A stretch of 35,445 nt of DNA from positions 1 to 35,445 of the forward strand of contig NZ_PSTT01000026.1 in NCBI RefSeq assembly GCF_002931235.1. Direction: 5' to 3'. The notes beneath the pieces were generated by a model. That model was not told the origin of the DNA. It searched no databases and saw only the letters and a list, made by a program, of their open reading frames with translations. The DNA is from Subtercola sp. Z020 (GTDB taxonomy: Bacteria > Actinomycetota > Actinomycetes > Actinomycetales > Microbacteriaceae). Shown one piece after another: positions 24,534 to 33,939 of the stretch. Both the position numbers and the translations under genes were made by a program. Numbering within the stretch: position 1 is the stretch's first letter; each line of letters begins with the position of its first letter.

Positions 24534-26093
24534 ATGTCCAGCTACACCCCCACCCTCCCCACCGCCCTCGGCACCGATCCTGCCGCCCGCGGCGACCGCG
24601 ACCTGCGCGTCGGCGCTCGCGGCTGGCTCGCGCTCGCCGTTCTGATGCTGCCCGTTCTGCTCATCTCGGTCGACAACACCGTGTTGACGTTCGCGCTGCC
24701 GATCATCTCCGAGACGCTGCAGCCGACCGCGACCGCCCAGCTGTGGATCATCGACACCTACCCCCTCGTGCTGGCCGGCCTGCTGGTCGCCATGGGCAAC
24801 CTCGGCGACCGCATCGGCCGTCGCCGCCTGCTCATGATCGGCGCCGTCGGTTTCGGCCTGCTGTCGATCGTCGCCGCGTTCGCCCCGACCGCCGAGGCGC
24901 TCATCGCCTGCCGCGGTGCGCTGGCCTTCTTCGGGGCGATGCTGATGCCGTCGACCCTGTCGCTGCTCCGCAGCATCTTCGCCGACCGTCGACAGCGTCG
25001 CCTGGCCATCGCGATCTGGTCGGCCGGTTTCGCTGCGGGCGCCGCGCTCGGACCGATCGTCGGCGGAGTGCTGCTGCAGCACTTCTGGTGGGGCAGCGTC
25101 TTTCTCATCGCGGTGCCGGTGCTCATCCCGCTGCTGGTGCTCGGGCCGTTCCTGATCCCGGAGTCGAAAGACCCGAACCCCGGGCGCCTCGACCTCATCG
25201 GCATCGGCCTGTCGATGGTGATGCTCGTTCCCGTCGTCTTCGCGATCAAGTCGGTCGCGACCGAGGGGCCGTCGTGGGCCGATCTCGGGCTGCTGGCGCT
25301 CAGCGTCGGTGCCGGCATCCTGTTCGTGAGGCGCCAGCTCGCCTCGCCGAACCCGATGCTCGACATGCGGCTGTTCCGGGTCGGCGCGTTCAGCGGTGCG
25401 GTGCTCGTGAACCTGCTGAGCGTCGTCTCACTGGTCGGTTTTCTGTTCTTCGTCTCGCAGCACCTGCAGTTGGTGCTCGCGCTCAGGCCGATGGATGCCG
25501 CCCTCGCCCTGGTTCCGGGCCTGATCGTGATGGTGGTGGCCGGCCTCGCCGTCGTACCGCTCGTTCGCTGGGTGCGCCCCAACATCGTGGTCGCCGGGGG
25601 GCTCGTGCTGTCGGCCGTCGCCTATACCATCGTGATGCTGACCGGGCAGAGCGCCACTGCGGCGACGCTCGCGATCGCGTTCGTCGTGCTCGCGATCGGT
25701 ATCGGGGCGGCCGAGACCATCTCGAACGACCTCATCATCTCGGTCGTACCGGAGCACAAGGCGGGCGCGGCCTCTGCGGTCTCGGAGACCGCCTATGAAC
25801 TCGGCGCGGTGCTCGGCACGGCGGTGCTCGGCAGCATTCTGACGGCGTTCTACCGCACGAGCCTCGTGCTGCCGGCCGGGCTCGCCCCGGCGCAGCAGGA
25901 GGCGTCGCGGGAGACGCTCGGCGGAGCGGTCGGCGTGGCCGGCGACCTGCCGTACAGCCTCGGGCAGGCGCTGCTGCACTCGGCGCGCGACGCCTTCGAC
26001 AGCGGTGTGGTCGTGACCTCGGCGATCGGCGCCGCGCTCATGGTCGCGGCCACCCTGCTGGCCCTGGTCACCCTGCGCCGCGCCCGCGGCTGA
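24534..26093 (+). CDS. MFS drug exporter, DHA2 (14-TM) family
   Basis: The protein has 519 residues with about 14 hydrophobic segments. The cytoplasmic N-terminus is followed by ALAVLMLPVLLISVDNTVL, the DHA2 motif D1-like segment. LWIIDTYPLVLAGLLVAMGNL and GDRIGRRRLLMIG (motif A) identify a QacA/SmvA/LfrA-type proton-coupled antiporter that would pump out cationic drugs or dyes; GFAAGAALGPIVGG is motif C of exporters. The Asp in SVDNTVL within the first helix is typical of this group. The divergent TetR and the operator in its promoter point to inducible expression. The exact substrate is unknown. Confidence 0.93.
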   Translation: MSSYTPTLPTALGTDPAARGDRDLRVGARGWLALAVLMLPVLLISVDNTVLTFALPIISETLQPTATAQLWIIDTYPLVLAGLLVAMGNLGDRIGRRRLLMIGAVGFGLLSIVAAFAPTAEALIACRGALAFFGAMLMPSTLSLLRSIFADRRQRRLAIAIWSAGFAAGAALGPIVGGVLLQHFWWGSVFLIAVPVLIPLLVLGPFLIPESKDPNPGRLDLIGIGLSMVMLVPVVFAIKSVATEGPSWADLGLLALSVGAGILFVRRQLASPNPMLDMRLFRVGAFSGAVLVNLLSVVSLVGFLFFVSQHLQLVLALRPMDAALALVPGLIVMVVAGLAVVPLVRWVRPNIVVAGGLVLSAVAYTIVMLTGQSATAATLAIAFVVLAIGIGAAETISNDLIISVVPEHKAGAASAVSETAYELGAVLGTAVLGSILTAFYRTSLVLPAGLAPAQQEASRETLGGAVGVAGDLPYSLGQALLHSARDAFDSGVVVTSAIGAALMVAATLLALVTLRRARG

Positions 26094-26141
26094 CGCCGCC
26101 GCCCGCGCGCCCGGCTGACCCGCGCCCCCGCTCCCGGGTTG

Positions 26142-26147
26142 TAATCT
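26142..26147 (+). promoter_or_regulatory. Putative -10 box of the leuB-ilvE transcript
   Basis: TAATCT is preceded by GGGTTG. The leader of about 28 nt holds a GGGG/CCCC inverted repeat and GGAG before the ATG at 26182. Confidence 0.4.
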
Positions 26148-26181
26148 GGGGGGACCACCCCGATCCAGTGTTGGAGCCGCC

Positions 26182-27330
26182 ATGTCACGCGTCATTCGCC
26201 TTGCCGTCATCCCCGGAGACGGGATCGGGCCCGAGGTCGTCGCCGAGGCGCTCAAAGTGCTCGACGCCGTCGCATCCGGGTCGGATGTCAGCATCGAGAA
26301 GACCACGTTCGAGCTGGGGGCAGCCCGTTTTCTCGAGACAGGTGACGTTCTCACCGACGACGACCTGGCATCCATCGCCTCACACGACGCCATTCTGCTC
26401 GGGGCCGTCGGCGGCGTGCCCGGCGACCCGCGTCTCAAAGACGCGAACATCGAGCGCGGGCTGCTGCTGAAGCTGCGCTTCGCTCTCGACCACTACGTGA
26501 ACCTCCGCCCGACCACGATCTTCCCCGGCGTCACCAGCCCGCTCTCGAACCCGGGCGAGGTCGACTTCGTCGTCGTGCGCGAGGGAACAGAGGGGCCCTA
26601 CGTCGGCAACGGCGGGGCCATCCGGGTCGGCACCCCGCACGAGATCGCGAACGAAGTGTCGGTCAATACGGCGTTCGGCGTCGAAAGGGTCGTTCGCTTC
26701 GCGTTCGACCTGGCAAACAGCAGGCCGCGCAGGAAGCTCACGCTCGTGCACAAGAACAATGTGCTCGTCTTCAGTGGCAACCTCTGGATGCGCACCGTCA
26801 ACGCCGTGGCCGCCGAATACCCCGCGGTCGCCGTCGACTACCTGCACGTCGATGCGGCGACCATCTTCTTCGTCACAGACCCTGCTAGATTCGACACCAT
26901 CGTCACGGACAACCTCTTCGGCGACATCCTGACCGATCTGGCCGGCGCAATCAGCGGTGGCATCGGTCTGGCCTCCTCGGGCAACATCAACCCGACGGGC
27001 GCCTTCCCCAGCATGTTCGAGCCGGTTCACGGTTCCGCTCCCGATATTGCAGGCCAGCAGATCGCCGACCCGACGGCCGCGATCCTCTCCGTCGCCCTCC
27101 TCCTCGACCAGCAGGGTCTGCCCGAGGCGGCGACGAAGATCCGCACCGCCGTCACCAGCGACCTCGCCGGCCGAACCGCTGCCTCCGGCTCTCGAACGAC
27201 GGCCGAGGTCGGCGACGCCATTGTCACTCTGCTCACGTCACCGGGTGCAGCTGACTCGCCCGCTTCGGCGGGTGCGTCGGTCTCGCCCGCATCCGGCGTC
27301 GAGCCCGTCTCCCAGGAGAGCGCATCATGA
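26182..27330 (+). CDS. leuB: 3-isopropylmalate dehydrogenase
   Basis: The protein has 382 residues. It oxidatively decarboxylates 3-isopropylmalate to 2-oxoisocaproate in leucine synthesis. Conserved elements are [12 protein letters not shown] at the N-terminus, [19 protein letters not shown] (Tyr), HKNNVL (Lys) and the metal-site segment [21 protein letters not shown], plus [12 protein letters not shown]. The catalytic fold ends near residue 350; the last ~28 residues ([19 protein letters not shown]...) are a Ser/Ala/Pro tail not expected for the family. The stop overlaps the ilvE start (ATGA), so the two are translationally coupled. leuC, leuD and leuA are not in the window. Confidence 0.96.
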   Translation: MSRVIRLAVIPGDGIGPEVVAEALKVLDAVASGSDVSIEKTTFELGAARFLETGDVLTDDDLASIASHDAILLGAVGGVPGDPRLKDANIERGLLLKLRFALDHYVNLRPTTIFPGVTSPLSNPGEVDFVVVREGTEGPYVGNGGAIRVGTPHEIANEVSVNTAFGVERVVRFAFDLANSRPRRKLTLVHKNNVLVFSGNLWMRTVNAVAAEYPAVAVDYLHVDAATIFFVTDPARFDTIVTDNLFGDILTDLAGAISGGIGLASSGNINPTGAFPSMFEPVHGSAPDIAGQQIADPTAAILSVALLLDQQGLPEAATKIRTAVTSDLAGRTAASGSRTTAEVGDAIVTLLTSPGAADSPASAGASVSPASGVEPVSQESAS

Positions 27331-28442
27331 CCAGCACCGCCGCTTCCGCGACATCCTTCCCCCTCTCGTTCTCTCTGACCCCGTCGACGGATGCCCGTGC
27401 CGAGGCCGAGCGCGAGGCGATCCTCGCCGACCCCGGGTTCGGCAAGCACTTCACCGACCACATGGTCTCGATCGAATGGACGCTCGACGGCGGCTGGCAC
27501 GACGCCCAGGTGCTGCCGTACGGGCCCATTGCGCTCGACCCGGCCGCCTCGGTGCTGCACTACGCGCAGGAGATCTTCGAGGGGTTGAAGGCCTACCGGC
27601 ACGCCGACGGGTCGATCCACACCTTCCGCCCCGACGCGAATGCCGCACGCCTGCAGCGCTCGGCCGTTCGTCTTGCGCTGCCCGAGCTCTCGACGGAGGA
27701 CTTCATCGAGTCGCTCCGCCAGCTCGTCGCCGTCGACGGGTCGTGGGTGCCCGATGCTCCCGAGACGAGCCTCTACCTCCGCCCGTTCATGTTCGCGACC
27801 GAGAGTTTTCTCGGCGTGCGGTCGGCGCAGAAGGTGGGCTACTACGTCATCGCCTCGCCGGCGGGGGCCTACTTCTCGAACGGTGTCTCGCCGGTCAACA
27901 TCTGGCTCTCGTCCGACTACAACCGTGCCGGTCGCGGGGGCATGGGCGCTGCCAAGACGGGCGGGAACTACGCCTCGTCGCTGCTTCCGCAGGAGCTCGC
28001 CTACGAGAAGGGCTGCGCGCAGGTGCTCTTCCTCGACTCGCAGGAGGGAAAGTACCTCGAAGAGCTCGGCGGCATGAACCTCTTTCTCGTCTACCGTGAC
28101 GGCACTCTGGTGACCCCGCAGTCCGACAGCATCCTCTCGGGTATCACCCGCGACAGCATCATGACGCTCGCCAGGGATCGGGGCCACAACGTCGAGCACC
28201 GCCGTGTGACGATCGAGGAGTGGAAGGCCGGTTCGGCATCCGGAGACATCGTCGAGGTGTTCGCGTGCGGAACCGCCGCGGTCATCACGCCCGTCGCCCA
28301 GTTGCGCGCCGAAGACTTCACACTCGGTTCTGCGGATGCCGCGGCCGGCGAGTTGACGATGTCGCTCCGTCAGGAGCTGACCGACATCCAGTACGGCCGC
28401 GTGCCCGACACCCACGGTTGGATGACCCGGCTCGACGCCTGA
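27327..28442 (+). CDS. ilvE: Branched-chain-amino-acid aminotransferase
   Basis: The protein has 371 residues, the length of the longer fold-type IV enzymes. It transfers the amino group of glutamate to the 2-keto acids of leucine, isoleucine and valine. The PLP Schiff-base lysine is Lys210 in [12 protein letters not shown]; other conserved segments are [32 protein letters not shown] and [14 protein letters not shown]. The ATG lies in the 4-nt overlap with the leuB stop. A fumarylacetoacetate hydrolase gene follows 11 bp later. Confidence 0.96.
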   Translation: MTSTAASATSFPLSFSLTPSTDARAEAEREAILADPGFGKHFTDHMVSIEWTLDGGWHDAQVLPYGPIALDPAASVLHYAQEIFEGLKAYRHADGSIHTFRPDANAARLQRSAVRLALPELSTEDFIESLRQLVAVDGSWVPDAPETSLYLRPFMFATESFLGVRSAQKVGYYVIASPAGAYFSNGVSPVNIWLSSDYNRAGRGGMGAAKTGGNYASSLLPQELAYEKGCAQVLFLDSQEGKYLEELGGMNLFLVYRDGTLVTPQSDSILSGITRDSIMTLARDRGHNVEHRRVTIEEWKAGSASGDIVEVFACGTAAVITPVAQLRAEDFTLGSADAAAGELTMSLRQELTDIQYGRVPDTHGWMTRLDA

Positions 28443-28453
28443 GGAGCAGACGC

Positions 28454-29212
28454 ATGAACATCGCACGGTTCAGCACGGGGGAAGACCCGCAGTACGGCAT
28501 CATCGACGGCGAGGAGATCGTCGTTCTGCAGGGCGACCCGATGTTCCAGGGGTTCGTCACGACCGAGGAGCGTGTGTCGCTCGGGGCGGTGAAGCTGCTC
28601 GCCCCGGTGATTCCGCGGTCGAAGGTGGTCGGCATCGGGCGCAACTACGCGCAGCACGCCGCCGAGCTCGGCAACGACGTGCCCGAGCGTCCGCTGCTGT
28701 TCCTGAAGCCGAACACCTCAGTCATCGGCCCGGGCGACACGATCGTGCTGCCGCCGGACAGTCAGCAGGTCGAGCACGAGGCGGAGCTGGCGATCGTGAT
28801 CGGCACCGTGGCGAAGAACGTGCGCGCGGAGGACTACGCCGACGTGGTCTTCGGCTACACGATCGCGAACGACGTGACGGCCCGCGATCTGCAGAAGCTC
28901 GACGGGCAGTGGTCGCGCGCGAAGGGGTTCGACACGTTCTGCCCGCTCGGCCCGGTGATCGAGACCGAGTTCGACTGGAAGGATGCTCTCATCGAGGCCC
29001 GCGTCGACGGCGAGCTGCGGCAGGAGGGCAACCTCTCGGAGATGATCTTCGCGGTGCCCGAACTGGTCGCCTACGTGTCGCGTGCCTTCACCCTGCTGCC
29101 CGGTGACGTGATCCTGACGGGCACGCCCGCCGGAGTGTCGCGCTTCACGTCGGGGCAGACGGTCGACGTCTCGATCGCGGGCCTCGGCACGCTGTCGAAC
29201 CGCGCGCGGTAG
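28454..29212 (+). CDS. Fumarylacetoacetate hydrolase family protein
   Basis: The protein has 252 residues with the FAH C-terminal fold. Metal-binding acids are visible: Glu109 and Glu111 in VEHEAELAIVIG and Asp140 in ANDVTARDLQ; GIGRNYAQHA and the C-terminal LTGTPAGV are also typical. Members include acylpyruvate hydrolases, 2-hydroxyhepta-diene-dioate isomerases and oxaloacetate decarboxylases, and the substrate cannot be chosen from sequence. A strong GAGGAG precedes ATG 28454, and the 11-bp gap to ilvE puts it in the leuB-ilvE operon, so a role in clearing a keto-acid by-product is possible. In related bacteria gltX usually follows; here three other genes intervene. Confidence 0.9.
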   Translation: MNIARFSTGEDPQYGIIDGEEIVVLQGDPMFQGFVTTEERVSLGAVKLLAPVIPRSKVVGIGRNYAQHAAELGNDVPERPLLFLKPNTSVIGPGDTIVLPPDSQQVEHEAELAIVIGTVAKNVRAEDYADVVFGYTIANDVTARDLQKLDGQWSRAKGFDTFCPLGPVIETEFDWKDALIEARVDGELRQEGNLSEMIFAVPELVAYVSRAFTLLPGDVILTGTPAGVSRFTSGQTVDVSIAGLGTLSNRAR

Positions 29213-29278
29213 GGCGGGCGCGGGGCGCGGTTTGCTCGCGGTCGGTGCTCGCGGTCGGCTCTCGCGGCGCGGCTGCCG

Positions 29279-30850
29279 TCAGCGGCGCTGGTCGACGGGT
29301 GCCACCTCCTGCCCGAGCGGCTGACCGCCCGCATAGGCATCGAGCGGGTGGGCGATCTCGTCACGCGGCATCCGTGCGACCACGATCGCCACCACCGTGA
29401 TCACGACCGGGCCGAGCCCCGCCACCAGGAACGCCGGCTGCAACCCGACCGCCTCGCCGACCGGCCCGGCGAACGCCATCGAGATCGGCATGAACAGCAG
29501 CGACACGAAGAAGTCGAGGCTCGAGACGCGCCCGAGCATGTGAGATGGCACCCGCCGCTGCAGCAGCGTGCCCCAGATCACCGTCGCCGCCGCGAACGTG
29601 AAGCCCACCACGAACAGCGCGACGATCATGATCCACAGATCAGAGGCATAGCCGACCACGGCCAACGGAATCACCCCCGCACCCCAGAGCAGCATCATGA
29701 TCGTGAGGTACCGCCGCGGCAACCGGAGCGACGCGACCGTGAGCGACCCGAGGATTCCGCCGACCCCGTACGCCGTGAGCACCAGCGCGAACGCCCCCGG
29801 CCCGCCACCCGTCTGGTCGCGCACCGCGAACGGCAGGAGCACCTCGATCGGGCCCATCACCATCAACACCAGCAGGGTCGCGAACAGCAGTGTCGCCAGC
29901 AGCCACGGCGTGCGCACCATGTACCGGAACCCTTCCGCCAAGTCGCGCACCGCTCCGCGGAAGGGATGCTCGGCCCCCGCAGCGCCGCCCTCGCCCGCGC
30001 GCTTTCGCCTGGAGCCACCGCTACCGCCACTGCCACCGGCGCCGGAATCCGCGTCAGTGCCGACGGCTCCGACGCCTGCACCTGCCCCCGCGCGCGCGAC
30101 ATCGACGTCCGCGTCAGCGCCGACGGCACCGACGTCTGCACCTGCACCCGCCCCGCGCACGACAACGACGTCCGCGCTCGCGCCCGCGGTGTTCGCGTCG
30201 GCGCGCACTGCACCGCCATTGGCGCGCAGGGCACCGCCATCGGTACCCGCTGCGGCGCGGCGCATTGCGAGCAGCACGAGCACGTCGATCGCCTGCGACG
30301 CCGCCACCGCCAAGAAGGCCAGCCCGGGCGAGAGCACTGCGATGGCCGCGCTTGCGACCGCTGGCCCGGCCGCCGACATGAGCGCCGGGCGCAGCATCCC
30401 CTCGATCCCGTTGGCAGCGAGCAGGTCGTCGGGTGGCAGCACCGACGGCAGCAGTGCGGAGTACGCCGGGTAGAAGAAGCCGTCGACCACCCCGAGCAGG
30501 GTCGCCGCGACCACGAGGTGCCAGAGCTCAAGCGTCGCCGTGAGGGCGAGCGCGCCGATGACCGCGACGGTTGCCGTCTTCACTGTCTCCGTCGCGATCA
30601 GGATGGCGCGCTGCGGAACGCGATCGGCCGCCACACCGCCGACCAGCACGGCCGCCACGAGCCCCACGCTCGACCCAGCGGCAACAAGAGAGAGATCAGT
30701 CGGGCCGCCTCCGAGCGCGATCACCTGCCACACGACAGCCACGAGCCACATTCCCGACCCGAACAGCGAGAACGTCAGCGCGACGACGAGCAGCCGGTAC
30801 TGCGGTACCCGGAACGGACGCAGCGCGCGCGCCGACGCGAGAGCGTTCAC
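29279..30850 (-). CDS. MFS exporter with a large low-complexity central loop
   Basis: The protein has 523 residues and about 12 hydrophobic segments in two halves. The N-terminal half (LVVALTFSLFGSGMWLVAVVWQV, AADRVPQRAILIATE) resembles the MFS_3/EntS-type exporters. Between helix 6 and helix 7 (about residues 197-292) lies an insertion of almost 100 residues made of Ala/Gly/Val/Asp repeats (GADVGAVGADADVDVARAG and GAGVGAVGTDADSG), ending in a basic patch (SRRKRAGE). The start is GTG 30850 with GAGGAGG at ideal spacing. It lies on the opposite strand to its neighbours in an otherwise + strand operon region. Substrate unknown. Confidence 0.88.
   Translation of the reverse strand: MNALASARALRPFRVPQYRLLVVALTFSLFGSGMWLVAVVWQVIALGGGPTDLSLVAAGSSVGLVAAVLVGGVAADRVPQRAILIATETVKTATVAVIGALALTATLELWHLVVAATLLGVVDGFFYPAYSALLPSVLPPDDLLAANGIEGMLRPALMSAAGPAVASAAIAVLSPGLAFLAVAASQAIDVLVLLAMRRAAAGTDGGALRANGGAVRADANTAGASADVVVVRGAGAGADVGAVGADADVDVARAGAGAGVGAVGTDADSGAGGSGGSGGSRRKRAGEGGAAGAEHPFRGAVRDLAEGFRYMVRTPWLLATLLFATLLVLMVMGPIEVLLPFAVRDQTGGGPGAFALVLTAYGVGGILGSLTVASLRLPRRYLTIMMLLWGAGVIPLAVVGYASDLWIMIVALFVVGFTFAAATVIWGTLLQRRVPSHMLGRVSSLDFFVSLLFMPISMAFAGPVGEAVGLQPAFLVAGLGPVVITVVAIVVARMPRDEIAHPLDAYAGGQPLGQEVAPVDQRR
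30046..30172. repeat. Imperfect ~63-bp direct repeat within the MFS central loop
   Basis: Two consecutive blocks, each starting near CCGCGTCAG(T/C)GCCGACGG and ending in a GACGTCCGCG-like sequence, are about 80-90 percent alike by eye. Both keep the minus-strand reading frame and encode the AVG(A/T)DAD repeats. Confidence 0.65.
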
Positions 30851-30919
30851 GTCGGGGCCTCCTCAGTTCAGGTACAGAAAACGGTCAGGTGTTCAGCTGG
30901 TCGACGAACCACGCGGCAG

Positions 30920-30941
30920 CGTGATCATCCGGAAGATCACG
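30920..30941. promoter_or_regulatory. Inverted repeat upstream of the MFS exporter gene
   Basis: CGTGATC-N8-GATCACG is a perfect 7-bp inverted repeat about 70 bp upstream of GTG 30850, in the 220-bp gap between the MFS gene and the glyoxalase-like gene (both minus strand). It may be an operator. A perfect 14-bp palindrome CGCGCACGTGCGCG lies at 31023-31036, just beyond the upstream gene's stop, and could end that transcript. Confidence 0.4.
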
Positions 30942-31070
30942 TGCACTCTCGCAGCACCCACCGACACCGCCCCACTCATCGGCCCCGCACCAACCGAAAC
31001 CCCGAACGTGGCCGCGGGACGGCGCGCACGTGCGCGGGCCCGCTGGAGCCCCCGACGAGAGCCGGCCGCG

Positions 31071-31448
31071 TCAGGCCTGGATGACCGCGATCACATTGCC
31101 CGCCGGGTCCCTGAACCACGCGATGTCCGGCCCGTTCCCGCGCATGATGCCCTTCGCATCGACCGGCATCTGACCGCCGGCGTAGATGTTCGTGTCGACG
31201 CCGCGGCTCTGCAGATCATCCACCGCAGAATCGATGTCGTCGACGGGGAAGTTCAGCATCGTGTACGACGCCGGCTCGTGATTCGGCTTCGGGTACACCA
31301 GCACCCGGCCGCCGCTCGGCAGGTTCAACTCGATGAAACCCATCTCGTTGTCGCTCACCGAGAGCCCCAGCGTCTGCCCGTAGAATTGCCGGGCTGCGTC
31401 GATGTCGTCGACGGAGAACCCGCTGAACGCGCCGGTCGTGCTGAACAT
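31071..31448 (-). CDS. VOC (glyoxalase/bleomycin resistance) family protein
   Basis: The protein has 125 residues in one vicinal-oxygen-chelate unit: two beta-alpha-beta-beta-beta modules, FSGFSVDDIDAARQFYGQTLGL and MLNFPVDDIDSAVDDLQSRGV, ending in WFRDPAGNVIAVIQA. It should dimerise. The usual first metal-ligand position is not His here, so I cannot say it is a metalloenzyme. Ribosome site GAGGAGGA is strong, and ATG 31448 matches the family start. It diverges from a TetR regulator, which may control it. Confidence 0.9.
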   Translation of the reverse strand: MFSTTGAFSGFSVDDIDAARQFYGQTLGLSVSDNEMGFIELNLPSGGRVLVYPKPNHEPASYTMLNFPVDDIDSAVDDLQSRGVDTNIYAGGQMPVDAKGIMRGNGPDIAWFRDPAGNVIAVIQA

Positions 31449-31596
31449 CTGTTCCTCCTCGGAGTGCGCGGCGCGGTGGCCGCTGCTGCGGCCCCGGTGC
31501 CCACGACGTAAGTGTACGATGTCAACAATCACATGACGTGGCCGACTTGTCCAGTGCGGCGTTCTCGGCCAGTCATGTTCACAGGGGGAGTGCCAG

Positions 31597-32307
31597 ATGA
31601 GCGGTGAGCAGGGGGATGCGGCTCTGGATGCTGCGCCGAACGCTGCCGCCGACGGCGCTGGAGCGGCCGCCGACACCCCCGCCCCCCGCACCACGTATCG
31701 CCACGGCGACCTGCGCGGTGCCCTGCTCGCCGCGGGGATCGAGATGGCCAGGCGCGGCGGACCCGACGCCGTGGTGCTCCGCGAGGCGACCCGGCAGGCG
31801 GGCGTGACGCCGAACGCCGCGTACCGGCACTTCGCCGACCGCCAGGCGCTGCTGCGCGCGGTCTCCGACGCGGCGCAGGGGCTGGCCGCCGACGCGATGG
31901 AGGCGGAGGTGGCGCGCGCTGCCGCTGCATCCGGCGTCAACACCGCCGATGCCGCCCGGCGGATGCTCCGCGCGGTCGGCACGGGCTACCTCGCCTTCGC
32001 GCGTGACGAGCCGGGCCTGTTCCGTGCCGCCTTCTCGGTGCCCGACCACCTCGCCAACAGTATGGACGCCGCCAAGGCCGGCACGGCGGGCCGCACCCCG
32101 TTCCAGATCCTGAGCGCGGCGCTCGACGCCTGGGCGGCCGCGGGCATCCTGCCGCCGGCTCGCCGCGCGAACGCCGAGCTGTACGCGTGGTCCGCGGTGC
32201 ACGGGCTCGGCATGCTCGTGATCGACGGGCCCCTGCGCGGGCTCAGCGCCGAACTGGTCGACGGAGCCACCGTGCGCGTGCTCGACATGGTCGAACGTGG
32301 GCTCTGA
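31597..32307 (+). CDS. TetR family transcriptional regulator with WHG-type C-terminal domain
   Basis: The protein has 236 residues. After a 30-residue Ala-rich leader, a helix-turn-helix follows (about 33-80; GDLRGALLAAGIEMARRGG, VVLREATRQAGVTPNAAYRHFADRQAL). The C-terminal domain contains YAWSAVHGLGMLVIDGPL, which resembles the WHG motif of a TetR C-terminal family. A GGGGAG Shine-Dalgarno precedes ATG 31597. It is divergent from the VOC gene with a 148-bp gap containing AT-rich sequence. It likely regulates itself and the VOC gene. Confidence 0.92.
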   Translation: MSGEQGDAALDAAPNAAADGAGAAADTPAPRTTYRHGDLRGALLAAGIEMARRGGPDAVVLREATRQAGVTPNAAYRHFADRQALLRAVSDAAQGLAADAMEAEVARAAAASGVNTADAARRMLRAVGTGYLAFARDEPGLFRAAFSVPDHLANSMDAAKAGTAGRTPFQILSAALDAWAAAGILPPARRANAELYAWSAVHGLGMLVIDGPLRGLSAELVDGATVRVLDMVERGL

Positions 32308-32356
32308 GCATCCACCAGCCTGTGGATAACCGCGCGACAGCGAACCTCTCACGCCG

Positions 32357-32362
32357 TAGAAT
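32357..32362 (+). promoter_or_regulatory. Putative -10 box of gltX
   Basis: TAGAAT ends 9 nt before ATG 32372. The transcript would start at or a few bases before the ATG. No Shine-Dalgarno is present. Confidence 0.5.
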
Positions 32363-32371
32363 TGCGCCAGT

Positions 32372-33937
32372 ATGTCATCTTCAGAACTCCCTCCCTTCTC
32401 CACCGCCACAGGCGCCGACGTGCGCGTGCGGTTCTGCCCGTCGCCGACCGGAACGCCGCACGTCGGGCTGATCCGTACGGCCCTCTTCAACTGGGCATAT
32501 GCCAGGCACAACGGCGGCAAACTTGTCTTTCGCATCGAAGACACCGACGCAGCCCGCGACTCCGAAGAGAGCTACGAGCAGCTGCTCGATGCGCTGCGCT
32601 GGCTGCGCATCGACTGGGATGAGGGGATCGACGTCGGCGGGCCGAACGGGCCGTACCGGCAGTCGCAGCGCTCCGACATCTACCTCGACCTCGTCGAGAA
32701 GTTGAAGGCGAGCGGGCACCTCTACGAGAGCTACTCGACCGCGGAAGAGATCGACGCCCGCAACGAGGCTGCCGGCCGCGCGAAGCAGCTCGGCTACGAC
32801 AACTTCGACCGTGACCTGACCGACGAGCAGCGGCAGGCGTTCCGCGACGAGGGGCGGCTTCCGGCCTTACGTCTGCGTGTTCCCAACACCGATCTGAGTT
32901 TCGACGATCTGGTTCGCGGCCCGATCACCTTCCCCGCGGGTTCGTTCGTCGACTTCGTCGTCGTCCGGCCGAACGGGGCACCGCTCTACACGTTCGTGAA
33001 TCCGGTCGACGACGCGCTGATGGGCATCACGCACGTGCTGCGCGGTGAAGACCTCCTCTCCTCCACACCCCGCCAGATCGCTCTCTATGACGCTCTGGTC
33101 GACATCGGCGTCACCACGTTCATCCCGCGCTTCGGGCACCTGCCGTACGTGATGGGCGAGGGCAACCGCAAGCTCAGCAAGCGCGACCCCGAGTCGAACC
33201 TGTTCCACCACCGTGACCGCGGGTTCATCCCCGAGGGCCTCGTCAACTACCTCGCGCTGCTCGGCTGGTCGCTGACCCACGACCGCGACGTCTTCTCGAT
33301 CGACGAGATGGTGGCGGCGTTCGAGGTGGTCGACGTCAACCCGAACCCCGCGCGTTTCGACCTCAAGAAGGCAGAGTCGATCAACGGCGACCACATCCGG
33401 CTGCTCGAGGTCGACGACTTCGCGGGCCGCACGCTCCCGTACCTGGAATCCGCGGGCGTGCTGACGCTTCCGGCGACGGATGCCCAGCTGGCCACTCTCG
33501 CCGAGGCCGCCCCGCTCGTGCAGGAGCGCATGGCGCTGCTCGGCGAAGCGCCCGCGATGCTCGGCTTCCTCTTCCAGACGGCCGACGCCGTCGAATACCA
33601 GCCGGATGCCCTGGCCACCCTCCCCGAGAACACCGGCGTCATCCTGGCCGCCGCGGTCGGCGCGCTCGAGCTGATCGAGCTCTCGGAATTCCGGCACGAA
33701 CGCATCAAAGACGACCTCGCGACGGCGCTCATCGAGGGCCTCGGGCTCAAGCCGCGCGTCGCCTACGGGCCGCTGCGGGTGGCGCTGTCGGGCCGCAAGG
33801 TGTCGCCGCCGCTGTTCGAGTCGATGCAGATCCTCGGCAAGGAGGAGTCGATCGCGCGCCTCGTTCGCCTGTCAGCGTTCCACGCGGAGCAGGGCGCTGG
33901 TGCCGGTGCCGCGGATGCCGCGGGCGTGGCGTCGTAG
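32372..33937 (+). CDS. gltX: Glutamyl-tRNA synthetase
   Basis: The protein has 521 residues. It charges tRNA-Glu with glutamate and, in organisms that lack GlnRS, also tRNA-Gln. The class I signature HIGH appears as PHVGLIRT after RFCPSPTGT, and KMSKS as KLSKRD. FRIEDTD, the [15 protein letters not shown] segment and a C-terminal helical anticodon-binding domain complete the fold. The final 20 residues are an Ala/Gly-rich extension. The gene begins after a 64-bp gap and is followed within 2 bp by the flavoprotein gene. Confidence 0.97.
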   Translation: MSSSELPPFSTATGADVRVRFCPSPTGTPHVGLIRTALFNWAYARHNGGKLVFRIEDTDAARDSEESYEQLLDALRWLRIDWDEGIDVGGPNGPYRQSQRSDIYLDLVEKLKASGHLYESYSTAEEIDARNEAAGRAKQLGYDNFDRDLTDEQRQAFRDEGRLPALRLRVPNTDLSFDDLVRGPITFPAGSFVDFVVVRPNGAPLYTFVNPVDDALMGITHVLRGEDLLSSTPRQIALYDALVDIGVTTFIPRFGHLPYVMGEGNRKLSKRDPESNLFHHRDRGFIPEGLVNYLALLGWSLTHDRDVFSIDEMVAAFEVVDVNPNPARFDLKKAESINGDHIRLLEVDDFAGRTLPYLESAGVLTLPATDAQLATLAEAAPLVQERMALLGEAPAMLGFLFQTADAVEYQPDALATLPENTGVILAAAVGALELIELSEFRHERIKDDLATALIEGLGLKPRVAYGPLRVALSGRKVSPPLFESMQILGKEESIARLVRLSAFHAEQGAGAGAADAAGVAS

Positions 33938-33939
33938 CG

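Noticed and set aside
30880-31000. Possible remnant of a gene on the minus strand, whose frame ends DDHAAAWFVDQLNT just before the MFS leader.
   Set aside because: The protein-like segment is too short, the frame upstream loses character, and no start or ribosome site is present. It remains possible but unsupported.
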